Source: Microbulbifer marinus (lineage in GTDB: Bacteria > Pseudomonadota > Gammaproteobacteria > Pseudomonadales > Cellvibrionaceae). Taken from it: 64,000 bases of DNA. A program made the translations under genes and the position numbers. The stretch covers positions 1,418,458-1,482,457 of the forward strand of contig NZ_FNQO01000001.1 of assembly GCF_900107725.1 (NCBI RefSeq), read 5' to 3'. Shown piece by piece: positions 30,133 to 39,055 of the stretch. A model generated the notes under the pieces. The model was not told where the DNA came from. It was given only the letters and a program-made list of their open reading frames with translations, and ran no database searches. Each line of letters opens with the position of its first letter. The first letter of the stretch is position 1.

Positions 30133-32352
30133 ATGACACCCTTTAAACCTGCCCTACTGGCAAGCGCTATCGCCGGCTGCCTACCTCTGTCAGCGCTGGC
30201 AGAAAGCACTACGCAAATTGAAGAAGTGATGGTCACAGCGCAAAAGCGTGCCCAATCCGCAGCCGATATCGGCGTCACCGTCACCGCCTTTGGCGGCAAC
30301 GATATTCAGGAACTCGGCTTTCAGAAGGCACAGGATATAGCGGCTCACACGCCCGGGTTGTCCACCACTAACGCGACTTCCAGCGGCACACCCATCTTTG
30401 CCATTCGCGGCATCGGCCTGGACGATTTCAACAGCAATAACACCAGTGGCGTCGGTGTCTATATTGATGAAGTACTCGCAGCCTACCCGGTTTTTCTGAA
30501 CGGCCAGTTGTTTGATGTTGAGCGGATCGAAGTACTCAAGGGGCCGCAAGGGACGCTGTATGGAAAGAATACCACCGGCGGCGCCATTAACTATGTATCG
30601 GTCAAACCCTCGGGCGAGACAGAGGGGTATATCACTGCGGGGCTGTCGCGCTGGAATACTTACCAGGTGGAAGGCGCAGTGGGCGGATCGCTTACCGACG
30701 GGGTAAACAGTCGTCTGGCGCTGTCCGCCAGCCGCGGAGACGGCTGGCAAAAAGATATTGATACCGGCCGCGAGTTCGGCGATACAGACCAGTTCGCAGC
30801 GCGCTCACTCACCAGTTTCGAATTGGCAGACAACGCCGAACTACTGCTCAATCTCCATTACAGCGACGACCAGGGTACGCCTGTATCACCACAAAATACC
30901 ACAATCGATGCTGTGTTCGGGCTGCCGGCCGGCACATTCGGGGTGACCTCCTCCGATCCCCGAGCTGTGCGCGTCGGCGACCTGAACGTCGGTCGCGACG
31001 AGCAGGGCTACGGCGGATCGGCGACCGTGACTGTGGATTTCGAAGCCTTTACCCTGACCTCCATCTCTGCGGCGGACCTTTACCAGCGCGAAACGATAGA
31101 CAATTACGAGGGGGTCGCAATCGCCACCGGCGATTTTAGTTTTACAGACGAATTCGAAGTCTACTCCCAGGAACTGCGCCTCACTTCCAACGGTGCGGAC
31201 GGTTTCCACTGGGTGACTGGACTGGTGTTTTCAAAGGACGAAGTATCAGCGGTTACGACGGCTAACGTCGCGGACCTGTACGATGGCATCCTCGGGCCAG
31301 GTTTAGTGGATATTGCCCGTATCGCCTCGGACTATGTGCAAAACACCAAATCCCTTGGGGCCTACCTGCATACGGAGACCGACCTGTCTGATCAGCTGAT
31401 GTTGACCGCCGGACTGCGTTATTCCAGTGATAAACGGGACTTTGCCGGCGGCTCGGTAGATGTCGACGGCTGGAATGCGTTGTTCGAAGGTGCCGCGGAG
31501 CCGGTGCCCGAAACCACCATTACAGCACTGGTCGACGACCGCAGCGAAGACAACGTCTCCGGCAAACTGGGGCTGGACTACACGCTGAATGAGGACTGGT
31601 TGCTGTATGGCAGCGCCGCCACCAGCTACAAGGCAGGCCTCTTCTACGGCGCCCCCGCAGGTGCGGCCGCAGCGCTGGCCTATATCGATCCGGAAGAAGT
31701 CATATCCTACGAACTGGGCTTCAAGGGTACATTGCTGGATGGCAGTATGCAGCTGAATGGTGCCTACTATCGTTACGATTACGATAACCGACAGTCGCTT
31801 GTCATCGTCGAAGACCCGACAATTCCGGGCTCGGTCTTTGCCACGCTGGGGAATATCGAAGAGTCGCAGATCTCAGGCGGGGAACTGGAATTGCGCTGGC
31901 TGCCAACCGAGGCGCTGGATATCCGCGCCGGTATTTCCTATATCGATGGCGAAGTCTCCAAGGCCCCCGCCGATATTCGCGGCTTGACGCTATTACTGCC
32001 CATCGAAGAGGGTGCAGATCTGGCTCAGGCACCGCAGTGGTCCTACAACACAATCGCGCGCTATGAGCGGGCGATCGCGGATTACCTGGTTGCCGCTCAG
32101 CTCCAGTACTCCTGGACCGACGAACAATACGCGAGTCTGGCCGACCCCCAGGCCCTGTACGGCGAAGTGGAAAACCTCGGCTTGCGCGCGAGCCTCGCGC
32201 CACCGTCGGAGCAGTGGGAAGTGGCATTCTGGGCCGACAATCTGCAGGACAACAGCGCCTCCACTTATTCATTCACGAGCACCGAAGGTGGACGCGCCGT
32301 TTACAGGCAAATGCCGCGCAACTTTGGGTTGGATTTCACCATTTACTACTGA
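30133..32352 (+). CDS. TonB-dependent outer membrane receptor (paralogue 1)
   Basis: Outer-membrane active transporter, 739 residues. A signal peptide (about 1-23, ending ALA) precedes a TonB-box-like IEEVMVTAQKR, the plug domain with FAIRGIGLDDF and VERIEVLKGPQGTLYGKNTTGGAIN (in part), and a 22-strand-type beta barrel ending in aromatic FTIYY. The family also takes up non-iron substrates. It is strongly similar throughout to the receptor at 35.1-37.4 kb. It appears co-transcribed with the amidohydrolase upstream; the substrate is unknown. Confidence 0.93.
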   Translation: MTPFKPALLASAIAGCLPLSALAESTTQIEEVMVTAQKRAQSAADIGVTVTAFGGNDIQELGFQKAQDIAAHTPGLSTTNATSSGTPIFAIRGIGLDDFNSNNTSGVGVYIDEVLAAYPVFLNGQLFDVERIEVLKGPQGTLYGKNTTGGAINYVSVKPSGETEGYITAGLSRWNTYQVEGAVGGSLTDGVNSRLALSASRGDGWQKDIDTGREFGDTDQFAARSLTSFELADNAELLLNLHYSDDQGTPVSPQNTTIDAVFGLPAGTFGVTSSDPRAVRVGDLNVGRDEQGYGGSATVTVDFEAFTLTSISAADLYQRETIDNYEGVAIATGDFSFTDEFEVYSQELRLTSNGADGFHWVTGLVFSKDEVSAVTTANVADLYDGILGPGLVDIARIASDYVQNTKSLGAYLHTETDLSDQLMLTAGLRYSSDKRDFAGGSVDVDGWNALFEGAAEPVPETTITALVDDRSEDNVSGKLGLDYTLNEDWLLYGSAATSYKAGLFYGAPAGAAAALAYIDPEEVISYELGFKGTLLDGSMQLNGAYYRYDYDNRQSLVIVEDPTIPGSVFATLGNIEESQISGGELELRWLPTEALDIRAGISYIDGEVSKAPADIRGLTLLLPIEEGADLAQAPQWSYNTIARYERAIADYLVAAQLQYSWTDEQYASLADPQALYGEVENLGLRASLAPPSEQWEVAFWADNLQDNSASTYSFTSTEGGRAVYRQMPRNFGLDFTIYY

Positions 32353-32678
32353 TTCGCCTGGTCGAAGTCGCGCTCTGTCAGCCGCAGGAAATCCCTGCCG
32401 GCTGTCGGAGCCGCCTCCACCTCCAACAGACAATCGATCCCGCCCTGCCCTTACCCTCGAACGTACTGAGAATACTGGTCACTACGCAATGGGAATGACG
32501 ATCATTGCGTCGAAAACAAGTTGAATTTACTTCAACTGCACCGTTAATTAGTAATTTTTTTTACAAGCCGGCACGTTGGATTTTGCGGGCAGGAGATTCA
32601 CCGAGGTGGGCGCCGAGCCGGTAGGAATGCCGCGCAAATAATCCGCAGAAACGCCAATTTTTGATACTATTGCAGACC
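32353..32678. other. Intergenic region between TonB receptor 1 and LuxR gene
   Basis: About 325 bases without a supported gene. An 8-bp inverted repeat ACGCAATG / CATTGCGT (32484-32491 and 32503-32510) lies 130 bases after the receptor and has no T tract. A possible -10 (TACTAT at 32665) lies just before the LuxR-family gene. Confidence 0.4.
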
Positions 32679-33563
32679 ATGTACCCCGGACTGGGGACGG
32701 ATTTTAATGACCGAATAATAAAGATGATTACTGGCAGCAATCTCGCAAACTGGCATCAGACTGTTGCCAGGATATTCGAAAGTGAATCTGACTCAGAGAG
32801 CATCTACGAACTGCTGAAAGGGGTGGAAGCGCTGGTGCACGGCAACAGCAGTATGGCCATCCTCTACCCGAAAAAATCCACTCCGCAGGTTACCCACCAC
32901 CGCCTGCTTGCCAACGAGAAACCCAGTGCTCAGGTCGGCCGCTATATCGACGGAGCCTACCTGCTCGATCCCTTCTTTCGCACCGCGATTGACGAATCCA
33001 GTGATGGCCTGTTTCTGCTGCGTGAAGTGGCCCCCGATGCCTTCGATCAGACGGAGTACTTTCGCGTCTATTACAGTGAGGCAAACCTCAGCGACGAGGC
33101 CTGCTACCTGGTTCAGGGTGAGGACGGCACTGTTGCCAGCCTGTCGATCGGGCGTGCGGCGGACCTGCACGGAGGAAGATTTTCGACGGATGAAGTCACC
33201 CTGCTGCGCTCACTGTTTCCGCTGGTAAAAAGCGTGTTGCGCAAGTGGATACTGGATCGCGACCGCGCGGAAACTGACACCTTCGGCAATCGCCTCGACA
33301 GCGCCCTGGAAAATTTCGGCAATTCCATCCTGACAAAGCGCGAATGCGAAGTCCTGCATATGACCATGCGGGGCCATTCAATCAAGTCGATGGCGGAAAG
33401 GCTGGATGCGAGTGTCGACACCATCAAGACCCACCGCAAGCATATCTACTCCAAGCTCGATATCACTTCACAGTCAGAGCTCTTCTATCTGTTCATCAGC
33501 GCATTGCGCCATCACTCCGAATCCGACAAGGATCCGCTGGTAAGCCTGGATCAGGCGAGCTGA
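32679..33563 (+). CDS. LuxR family transcriptional regulator
   Basis: About 294-residue regulator. The C-terminal ~65 residues form a LuxR-type helix-turn-helix (LTKRECEVLHMTMRGHSIK, then MAERLDASVDTIKTHRKHIYSKLD). The N-terminal ~200 residues are a sensor domain with no response-regulator receiver signature and no clear acyl-homoserine-lactone motif. Starts are possible at ATG 32679 or ATG 32724, neither with a strong Shine-Dalgarno. An upstream TTG at 32661 is unlikely. It sits between the two receptor operons of the catabolic island and is one candidate to bind the shared palindrome at 37478 and 40618. Confidence 0.88.
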   Translation: MYPGLGTDFNDRIIKMITGSNLANWHQTVARIFESESDSESIYELLKGVEALVHGNSSMAILYPKKSTPQVTHHRLLANEKPSAQVGRYIDGAYLLDPFFRTAIDESSDGLFLLREVAPDAFDQTEYFRVYYSEANLSDEACYLVQGEDGTVASLSIGRAADLHGGRFSTDEVTLLRSLFPLVKSVLRKWILDRDRAETDTFGNRLDSALENFGNSILTKRECEVLHMTMRGHSIKSMAERLDASVDTIKTHRKHIYSKLDITSQSELFYLFISALRHHSESDKDPLVSLDQAS

Positions 33564-33573
33564 AATCCTGAAT

Positions 33574-33602
33574 AAAAAAACCCCGCAATAGGGATTGCGG
33601 GG
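33574..33602 (-). terminator. Rho-independent terminator after the FAD oxidoreductase gene
   Basis: A 9-bp stem CCCCGCAAT / ATTGCGGGG with a 4-base loop, then TTTTTTT on the minus strand, 21 bases past the stop of the FAD gene. It also lies just past the LuxR stop, but on that strand no T tract follows. Confidence 0.92.
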
Positions 33603-33622
33603 AAAGATAGGCAACAGGTGGA

Positions 33623-35038
33623 TTACTTTTGCGTGACCGGGAAACCCATGCGCTCTACCATGCGAATCCACGGTACGCGCCAACCGCCCTTTTCATCCAG
33701 CGTATCCAGGGCATACATGGTGATCTGTGCCCCCAGCCAGCGGAAGGGTTCCGGCGGAATATAATTGGGCTGGGAACTGGCAAATTTTAGTGTTCTCTCC
33801 GGCACATTTTTATCGTCGAGAATTGCCAGGCCCACGCGCGCGCCGAAACGCGTCGCGGTGACGCCGAAACCGGAATAGCCACCCGCATATAACATCCTGC
33901 CGCCGTGGTAATGTTGGTAGTGTACCGCCATGCGCGTTGTCAGGGCGATGGGACCACTCCAGGCGTGGGTAAAGCGGATACCGCGCAACATCGGGAAGGT
34001 GCGATAAAAATTGTCGACCAGCCGTACATAGGGCTCTGGAGTCTTGTCCTGCTCCGGATCAGTATTGTCTCCAAAGAAGTACGCCAGGCGGCCACCAAAC
34101 AATATGCGGTTGTCCGCCGTCAGTCGCATGTAGTTGAGCTGGGTACGCGTATCGTAGATTCCCTGGCGGTTCTTCCAGCCAATCGATTCCATCTGTTCCG
34201 CGGTCAGCGGCTCGGTCACAACGATGCGGTCGCGAATCGCCGTGACCCGACGACGAATTTTTTTGCTGCCGTCCGCAAAGGCATTGGTGGCCAGTAATAC
34301 CTTGTCGGCGTGAATGCTGCCGTCGGGAGTTTGCACAAACACACCGCCTCTTTTCTTGCGATTGCGCAGCATGGGTGTGTTCTCAAAGATTGCCACACCA
34401 AGCTCTTGCGCCACACGCTTGAGTCCCCAGGCAAGCTTGGCCGGGTGCACGGTGCCGCTGCGTTTTTTTGACCAGAGGCCGCCACTAAATAGCGGCGAGC
34501 TAATCTCCCGGCGAATGGCCGCTTCATCGAGCAGGTGCGCATCGTGACCGTAGCGGCGGTAGAGTTTATATTCCTTTTCGATATCCGGAATTCCCTCCGG
34601 CCCCACAGCTACGGTCAGCTCACCGCCCCACTCAAGATCGCAATCAATACCGTAGCGTTCGATGGTTGCGCGAAAGCCGTCGAGATTCTCCTTGCCCAGC
34701 TGTTCCAGTACCTCCATATCTTCCGGGTACAGCCTTTGCGCGTTTTCGAGACCGTGCATCACCGATGTGGACAGGATCGCCGCCGGGCGCCCGGAGGCGC
34801 CGATTGCGATACTGTTGGCCTCGATCAGAATCACCTCCCGCTGCGGATCTGCCTCCTTGGCCTGTACCGCCGCCCACAGGCCGGTGAAGCCACCGCCGAC
34901 AATCAGCAGACTGCAGCGCACATCGCGCGCAAGCGCCGGCTCCTCCGCCGGCCGTTCGGATGAATCCAGCCAGTAGGGAAAAAACGTAGTGTCCTCTAGC
35001 GCCTCTAATGCCTGCGCCCTGATCTGTTCTTCACACAT
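33623..35038 (-). CDS. FAD-dependent amine oxidoreductase (DAO family, PuuB-like)
   Basis: Cytoplasmic flavoprotein of the D-amino-acid-oxidase fold, 471 residues. The dinucleotide-binding motif LLIVGGGFTGLWAA (about 44-57) is followed by an acidic ribose-binding strand end (VILIEAN) and the SGRPAAIL block. The C-terminal FAD contact MLYAGGYSGFGVTATRFGA is present. It most resembles the gamma-glutamylputrescine oxidase-like subgroup, which oxidises a primary or secondary amine to an aldehyde. It lies 36 bases behind a TonB receptor gene in one operon, and an aldehyde dehydrogenase and permease are encoded next door. The exact substrate is unknown. Confidence 0.9.
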   Translation of the reverse strand: MCEEQIRAQALEALEDTTFFPYWLDSSERPAEEPALARDVRCSLLIVGGGFTGLWAAVQAKEADPQREVILIEANSIAIGASGRPAAILSTSVMHGLENAQRLYPEDMEVLEQLGKENLDGFRATIERYGIDCDLEWGGELTVAVGPEGIPDIEKEYKLYRRYGHDAHLLDEAAIRREISSPLFSGGLWSKKRSGTVHPAKLAWGLKRVAQELGVAIFENTPMLRNRKKRGGVFVQTPDGSIHADKVLLATNAFADGSKKIRRRVTAIRDRIVVTEPLTAEQMESIGWKNRQGIYDTRTQLNYMRLTADNRILFGGRLAYFFGDNTDPEQDKTPEPYVRLVDNFYRTFPMLRGIRFTHAWSGPIALTTRMAVHYQHYHGGRMLYAGGYSGFGVTATRFGARVGLAILDDKNVPERTLKFASSQPNYIPPEPFRWLGAQITMYALDTLDEKGGWRVPWIRMVERMGFPVTQK

Positions 35039-35074
35039 GATTACCTCACATCATCATTGAACCGTCGGCGCGGA

Positions 35075-37408
35075 TTAGTAGAAGCTGTACTTGACCGATA
35101 CGCCGTAGGTAGTGGGCATCTGGCGATAGAAGGAGCGGCCGGCGAAGCTGGAAAACGCATAGGTTTCCCCGTCTTCGTCACCGATGTTTTTCACCCAGGC
35201 ACTGAAGCGCCACTGTTCGGCAGCGTCGCTCAGGGCGGCCTCGGCATCCCAGGAACTGACCGGTCCGGACAGCGCATTGGCATCCGCCAGCTGGGCCGTC
35301 ATTTCGTCGCTGTGGCTGTAGCTGGTTTGCAGGCGCAGGTTCAGGTCGTTGCCGATGGCCAGATCGTAAGCGGCGAGGCCGTTGTAGCTCCACTCCGGCG
35401 ACTGCGACAGCGCGGCACCTGCCGGTAAAGGCGCGGCCAATGCATCCACAAAAGGCTGGCTCACGCCGTCGGCCATGCCGTTGACGCTGGGATCGGCCTG
35501 GATGCCGCGCATGCCTGCGGTGGTAGGCGCACGGGTCACTTCACTGTCTAGATAGGCGAGGCCGGCCATCAGTGTCAGGTTGTCGGTGGGCAGCCACTGC
35601 ATGTCCAGTTCGAAGCCCTGGGTCTTGGATTCCGGCACATTGACCAGGGTGGTATCCGCGACCGGGAACTGCAGGTAGTTGCTGAAGTCGTCGACGATGA
35701 TGGTTACCAATGACTGGCGATCCGTGTAGTCGAGACTGAACACGGCACCGTTCAATTGCAGAGAGGCATCGAACAGTGTCGCCTTGAAACCGGCCTCGTA
35801 GGACATTACTTGCTCCGGCTCCACATAGGCCCAGCTGACATCGTCGAGAATCGCCGCACCGTAGTAGGCGCCACCCTTGTAACTGTTGGCCACGTTGGCG
35901 TAGAGCAGCAGATCGTCGTTCAGCTGCCAGTCGAGGCCGAGCTTGCCGGTCAGCGCGCTTTCGCTGCTGCTGTCATGTAGTTCTGCGACGGTGTCGTTAA
36001 ACGAATAGACGTCATCGTGGTTGGTGGAGATGCCATCGAAGCTGCGCTTGTCACTGCTGTAGCGGACGCCAGCGATCAGGTTCAGGGAGTCGTTGAGCGC
36101 GGTTTCGGTATGCAGGTAGGCACCGTAGGATTTGGTCACCTGTTCGTAGGAGGCAGTGAGGAGATCCCAGCCCTGTACCGGCACGTCCGCCGGATTCAGT
36201 ACAAAAGTGCTGGCCACGGAATCTGTCACGAAGAAGGAATCGTCGAAGCGGTCCGTCACGTCCACTTCGTCTTCGGAAATATTGATGCCGGCAATCCAGG
36301 TGACAGGGCCATCGCCGGTACTGATCACACGGAATTCCTGCGACCACTGGCTGATGTTGTTGTCCTGGTACAGGTCCAGAATTGCGGCGGCGGAACCTCC
36401 GTAGTTATCCACCACTTCGCGCTCGTAGCTGTCCACGGCGCTGATGGAGACAAAATCGAAGTTCTCGAATCCGTAACTCAGGTTCAGGGACGCACCGTGA
36501 CCAGACTCGTCGCGGCCGACATCCAGATTCCCCACACTCACACGAGTGACATCCTCGGCGGAGTTGAGCGCCGCGAAAGACGGATCACCAAAAGATTCGG
36601 CCAGACCGCTAACCTGCGGCGATACCGGCGTGGATTTGTCGGAGGTGAAATAGACTTTGGCGATGGCTTCGCCGTTGCCGGCAAACGGGAAGATCAGTTG
36701 GCCACGCGCAGCCGCGCGATCAGTACCGCCGAACTCTCGCCCCGTCTCCACATCTTCCTGCCAACCGTCGGCCTTGGACATTTGCACGCTGACACGACCG
36801 AGTACCTCACCTGCCACCTCGCCACTGACTACACCGGTCAACTCCCTGGCGTTGTAGTTGCCGATACCGGCGTCCACGTAGGCTTCGAACTCACTGGTGG
36901 GCTTGCGGGTAATAAAATTGATCGCACCGCCGGTGGTATTCTTTCCGTACAGGGTGCCCTGAGGGCCCTTCAAAACTTCCACACGCTCAATATCGAACAG
37001 CTGGCCGCCGAGAAATGCCGGGTTGCTAGCGAAGACTTCGTCGGTATAGATACCCACACCGCTGCTGTTGTTGGGGCTGAAATCATCGAGGCCGATACCG
37101 CGGATGGCGAAGATCGGGGTGCCGCCAGAGGTGGAATTGACAGTAACCAGGCCGGGTGTGTGTGCCCCCAAGTCTACGGCACTATCTATGCCCAGGTTTT
37201 CCATCTGTTCGCCACCGAAGGCGCTGGCAGAAACGCCGATATCGTTTACGGATTGCTCGCGCTTCTGCGCGGTAACACTCACTTCCTCGATCTGGTTAGC
37301 GTGAGAAGCCGCGGAAAAACCCAGTCCGGAAAACAGGGCCCCGGCAATGGCAGCGGTCAGAATTTTCTTGTCGAAACAGAACAGGCTTGTTTCAGTTGGC
37401 GAACGCAT
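35075..37408 (-). CDS. TonB-dependent outer membrane receptor (paralogue 2)
   Basis: Outer-membrane transporter, 777 residues. A signal peptide (about 1-37) is followed by IEEVSVTAQKREQ, a plug with FAIRGIGLDDF and the VEVLKGPQGTLYGKN block, and a beta barrel ending VKYSFY. Long stretches match paralogue 1 at 30.1 kb, including the plug and the final RQMP-containing strand. It heads an operon with the FAD oxidoreductase gene. A palindrome shared with the aldehyde dehydrogenase promoter lies about 70 bases upstream, next to a TATATT -10. Confidence 0.94.
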   Translation of the reverse strand: MRSPTETSLFCFDKKILTAAIAGALFSGLGFSAASHANQIEEVSVTAQKREQSVNDIGVSASAFGGEQMENLGIDSAVDLGAHTPGLVTVNSTSGGTPIFAIRGIGLDDFSPNNSSGVGIYTDEVFASNPAFLGGQLFDIERVEVLKGPQGTLYGKNTTGGAINFITRKPTSEFEAYVDAGIGNYNARELTGVVSGEVAGEVLGRVSVQMSKADGWQEDVETGREFGGTDRAAARGQLIFPFAGNGEAIAKVYFTSDKSTPVSPQVSGLAESFGDPSFAALNSAEDVTRVSVGNLDVGRDESGHGASLNLSYGFENFDFVSISAVDSYEREVVDNYGGSAAAILDLYQDNNISQWSQEFRVISTGDGPVTWIAGINISEDEVDVTDRFDDSFFVTDSVASTFVLNPADVPVQGWDLLTASYEQVTKSYGAYLHTETALNDSLNLIAGVRYSSDKRSFDGISTNHDDVYSFNDTVAELHDSSSESALTGKLGLDWQLNDDLLLYANVANSYKGGAYYGAAILDDVSWAYVEPEQVMSYEAGFKATLFDASLQLNGAVFSLDYTDRQSLVTIIVDDFSNYLQFPVADTTLVNVPESKTQGFELDMQWLPTDNLTLMAGLAYLDSEVTRAPTTAGMRGIQADPSVNGMADGVSQPFVDALAAPLPAGAALSQSPEWSYNGLAAYDLAIGNDLNLRLQTSYSHSDEMTAQLADANALSGPVSSWDAEAALSDAAEQWRFSAWVKNIGDEDGETYAFSSFAGRSFYRQMPTTYGVSVKYSFY

Positions 37409-37477
37409 GTCATTTCCTCTTCGTCGTTATTACTTTTATCGTTGAGAGGAATATAAAAATTGTCGCGCGCGGCAGCT

Positions 37478-37495
37478 ATCACCTGATGGGGTGAG
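37478..37495. promoter_or_regulatory. Palindromic operator copy A (TonB receptor 2 promoter)
   Basis: ATCACCTGATGGGGTGAG shares the arm CTATCACCTG with the perfect palindrome at 40618-40635 and its second arm differs from the first at one end position. On the minus strand it ends 22 bases before a TATATT -10 that has no good -35, as expected for activator binding. Confidence 0.6.
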
Positions 37496-37539
37496 AAAAC
37501 CGAATTGAAATTCGAAATTAGATTTTCGGCAGGGAACGC

Positions 37540-37571
37540 AAAAATCCCCGCAACCTTAACCGGCTGCGGGG
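37540..37571 (-). terminator. Rho-independent terminator after the APC permease gene
   Basis: A 7-bp stem CCCCGCA / TGCGGGG with a 12-base loop, then ATTTTT on the minus strand, 33 bases past the permease stop. It separates the ALDH-permease operon from the receptor-FAD operon. Confidence 0.8.
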
Positions 37572-37603
37572 CAATGAATTTGACTGATTGGCAAAGAATT
37601 AAA

Positions 37604-38995
37604 TCAACAGACGGCCGGAGAAATTTCTGCCCTATTCTGTTTTTCCGCCCATAGGATTGCCACCTCGCCCAGCAAAACGGTGATCACCGAACCGATCAAC
37701 ACCGGCCACTGGATTCCCTCACCAGGGGTATAAGTGAATAGAACGATACAGATTACCAGCACTGCCACACAGAAAAGCGTAAGTATCGCAGCCACCGCAT
37801 CACCGCCGGGCACGGCAAAAGGTCGTGGACGTGAACCATCGATGCGGCGCATTTTCAGGAAGGCCAGGAACATGCCGATATAGGGCAATAAAAATATCAC
37901 ACCACTGAACGCAAACAGGGACCAAAAAAGATCCTCATTGGAATTCACCAGGAATCCGTACAGCAGCAGGATCAGCGTACTCGCCACCCCCATCAGTACC
38001 GCGGCGCCAACCGGCGTATTGCGGGTCTCGCTCTTCAGGGCAAAGGCCCGCGGCAGTTCGCCCTCTTCTGCTGCTTCCGCCGCTGCACGGTTGCCACCGA
38101 TAGCCCAGGTCACACCGTTGGAGAAAAACGTATAGAGTGCAGCAAGCCCCAGTAGTACGACGAAGGCTTCGCCCGCGCTTGAGCCACCGAAGAAGAGTCG
38201 CAGGGTATCCACCAAGCCTTCCACCAGATCGATATCGGCTGCCGGGATTGCCGCCAGTATCGCGGCGGTGCCGAGGGTGTAGAGAACGAGAATCACTATG
38301 CCGGAAACCAGAATCGACAGTGGTACATCCCGCCGCGGATTGCGCATCTCTTCACTGCTGGCGCTGATCAGTTCGAAGCCGAGCATGCCGTAGATTATCG
38401 CCGGCAGGTACTGCAGACTGCTGCCCCAGTCGGGCTTGATGCTGGCGAGGGATATCGGGTTGGCGAGACCGTTGTCAGCGGCGTAATAGCCGGCACCGAC
38501 AATGATCGACAGGAAAATAAGAACTTTAAAGATCGCGCCGATGTTCGGTACCCACTTGCCCACATTCAGGGTCACCACATTGGCGGCCACCGCGATCCAG
38601 GTCAGCACTATGCCGATGGCGATCTGGTGGGCGACCGTCATCTGTGGAAAAAACAGCTGTTTCGCCACACCGGCAAACAGGATAAAGATCGCCGGCATCC
38701 AGATGGCCACGTTGACCCAGTAGCTCCAGCTGATACGCGAGCCCCAGCGGCCACCAAAGGCATCGCGTACCCAGGCGTAGATGCCGCCCTGTTCCGGGTA
38801 AGTGCAACCCAGCTCCGCTGATACCAGCGCGAAAGGTACGAAGAAAAACACCCCCAGAAACAGCCACCAGAAAATACTCGAAGTGCCGATGGCCGCGGTG
38901 GCGGCCAGGGTGTCCACGAGCAAAATTGCGGAGACGGTAAACAGGATCATATCCCGCTTGCCGAGGTTCTTTTTAATTGCTGCAAGCTCTGTCAC
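37604..38995 (-). CDS. APC family amino acid/amine permease
   Basis: Inner-membrane secondary transporter, 463 residues with about twelve membrane segments. The N-terminal block (LGKRDMILFTVSAILLVDTL), the segment CTYPEQGGIYAWVRDAFGGRWG and the ISASSEEMRNPRRDVPLSIL block are hallmarks of the amino acid-polyamine-organocation superfamily. The start is a GTG at 38995 with GGAGG five bases before it. It lies 60 bases behind the aldehyde dehydrogenase gene and is probably co-transcribed with it. It likely carries the amine or amino acid used by the neighbouring enzymes; the substrate is not deducible. Confidence 0.93.
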   Translation of the reverse strand: MTELAAIKKNLGKRDMILFTVSAILLVDTLAATAAIGTSSIFWWLFLGVFFFVPFALVSAELGCTYPEQGGIYAWVRDAFGGRWGSRISWSYWVNVAIWMPAIFILFAGVAKQLFFPQMTVAHQIAIGIVLTWIAVAANVVTLNVGKWVPNIGAIFKVLIFLSIIVGAGYYAADNGLANPISLASIKPDWGSSLQYLPAIIYGMLGFELISASSEEMRNPRRDVPLSILVSGIVILVLYTLGTAAILAAIPAADIDLVEGLVDTLRLFFGGSSAGEAFVVLLGLAALYTFFSNGVTWAIGGNRAAAEAAEEGELPRAFALKSETRNTPVGAAVLMGVASTLILLLYGFLVNSNEDLFWSLFAFSGVIFLLPYIGMFLAFLKMRRIDGSRPRPFAVPGGDAVAAILTLFCVAVLVICIVLFTYTPGEGIQWPVLIGSVITVLLGEVAILWAEKQNRAEISPAVC

Positions 38996-39055
38996 GGTGA
39001 CCTCCCGTGTTGACTATTGTTATTGATCGCCTGTCGCTCGATTTTTTACCCGGTA

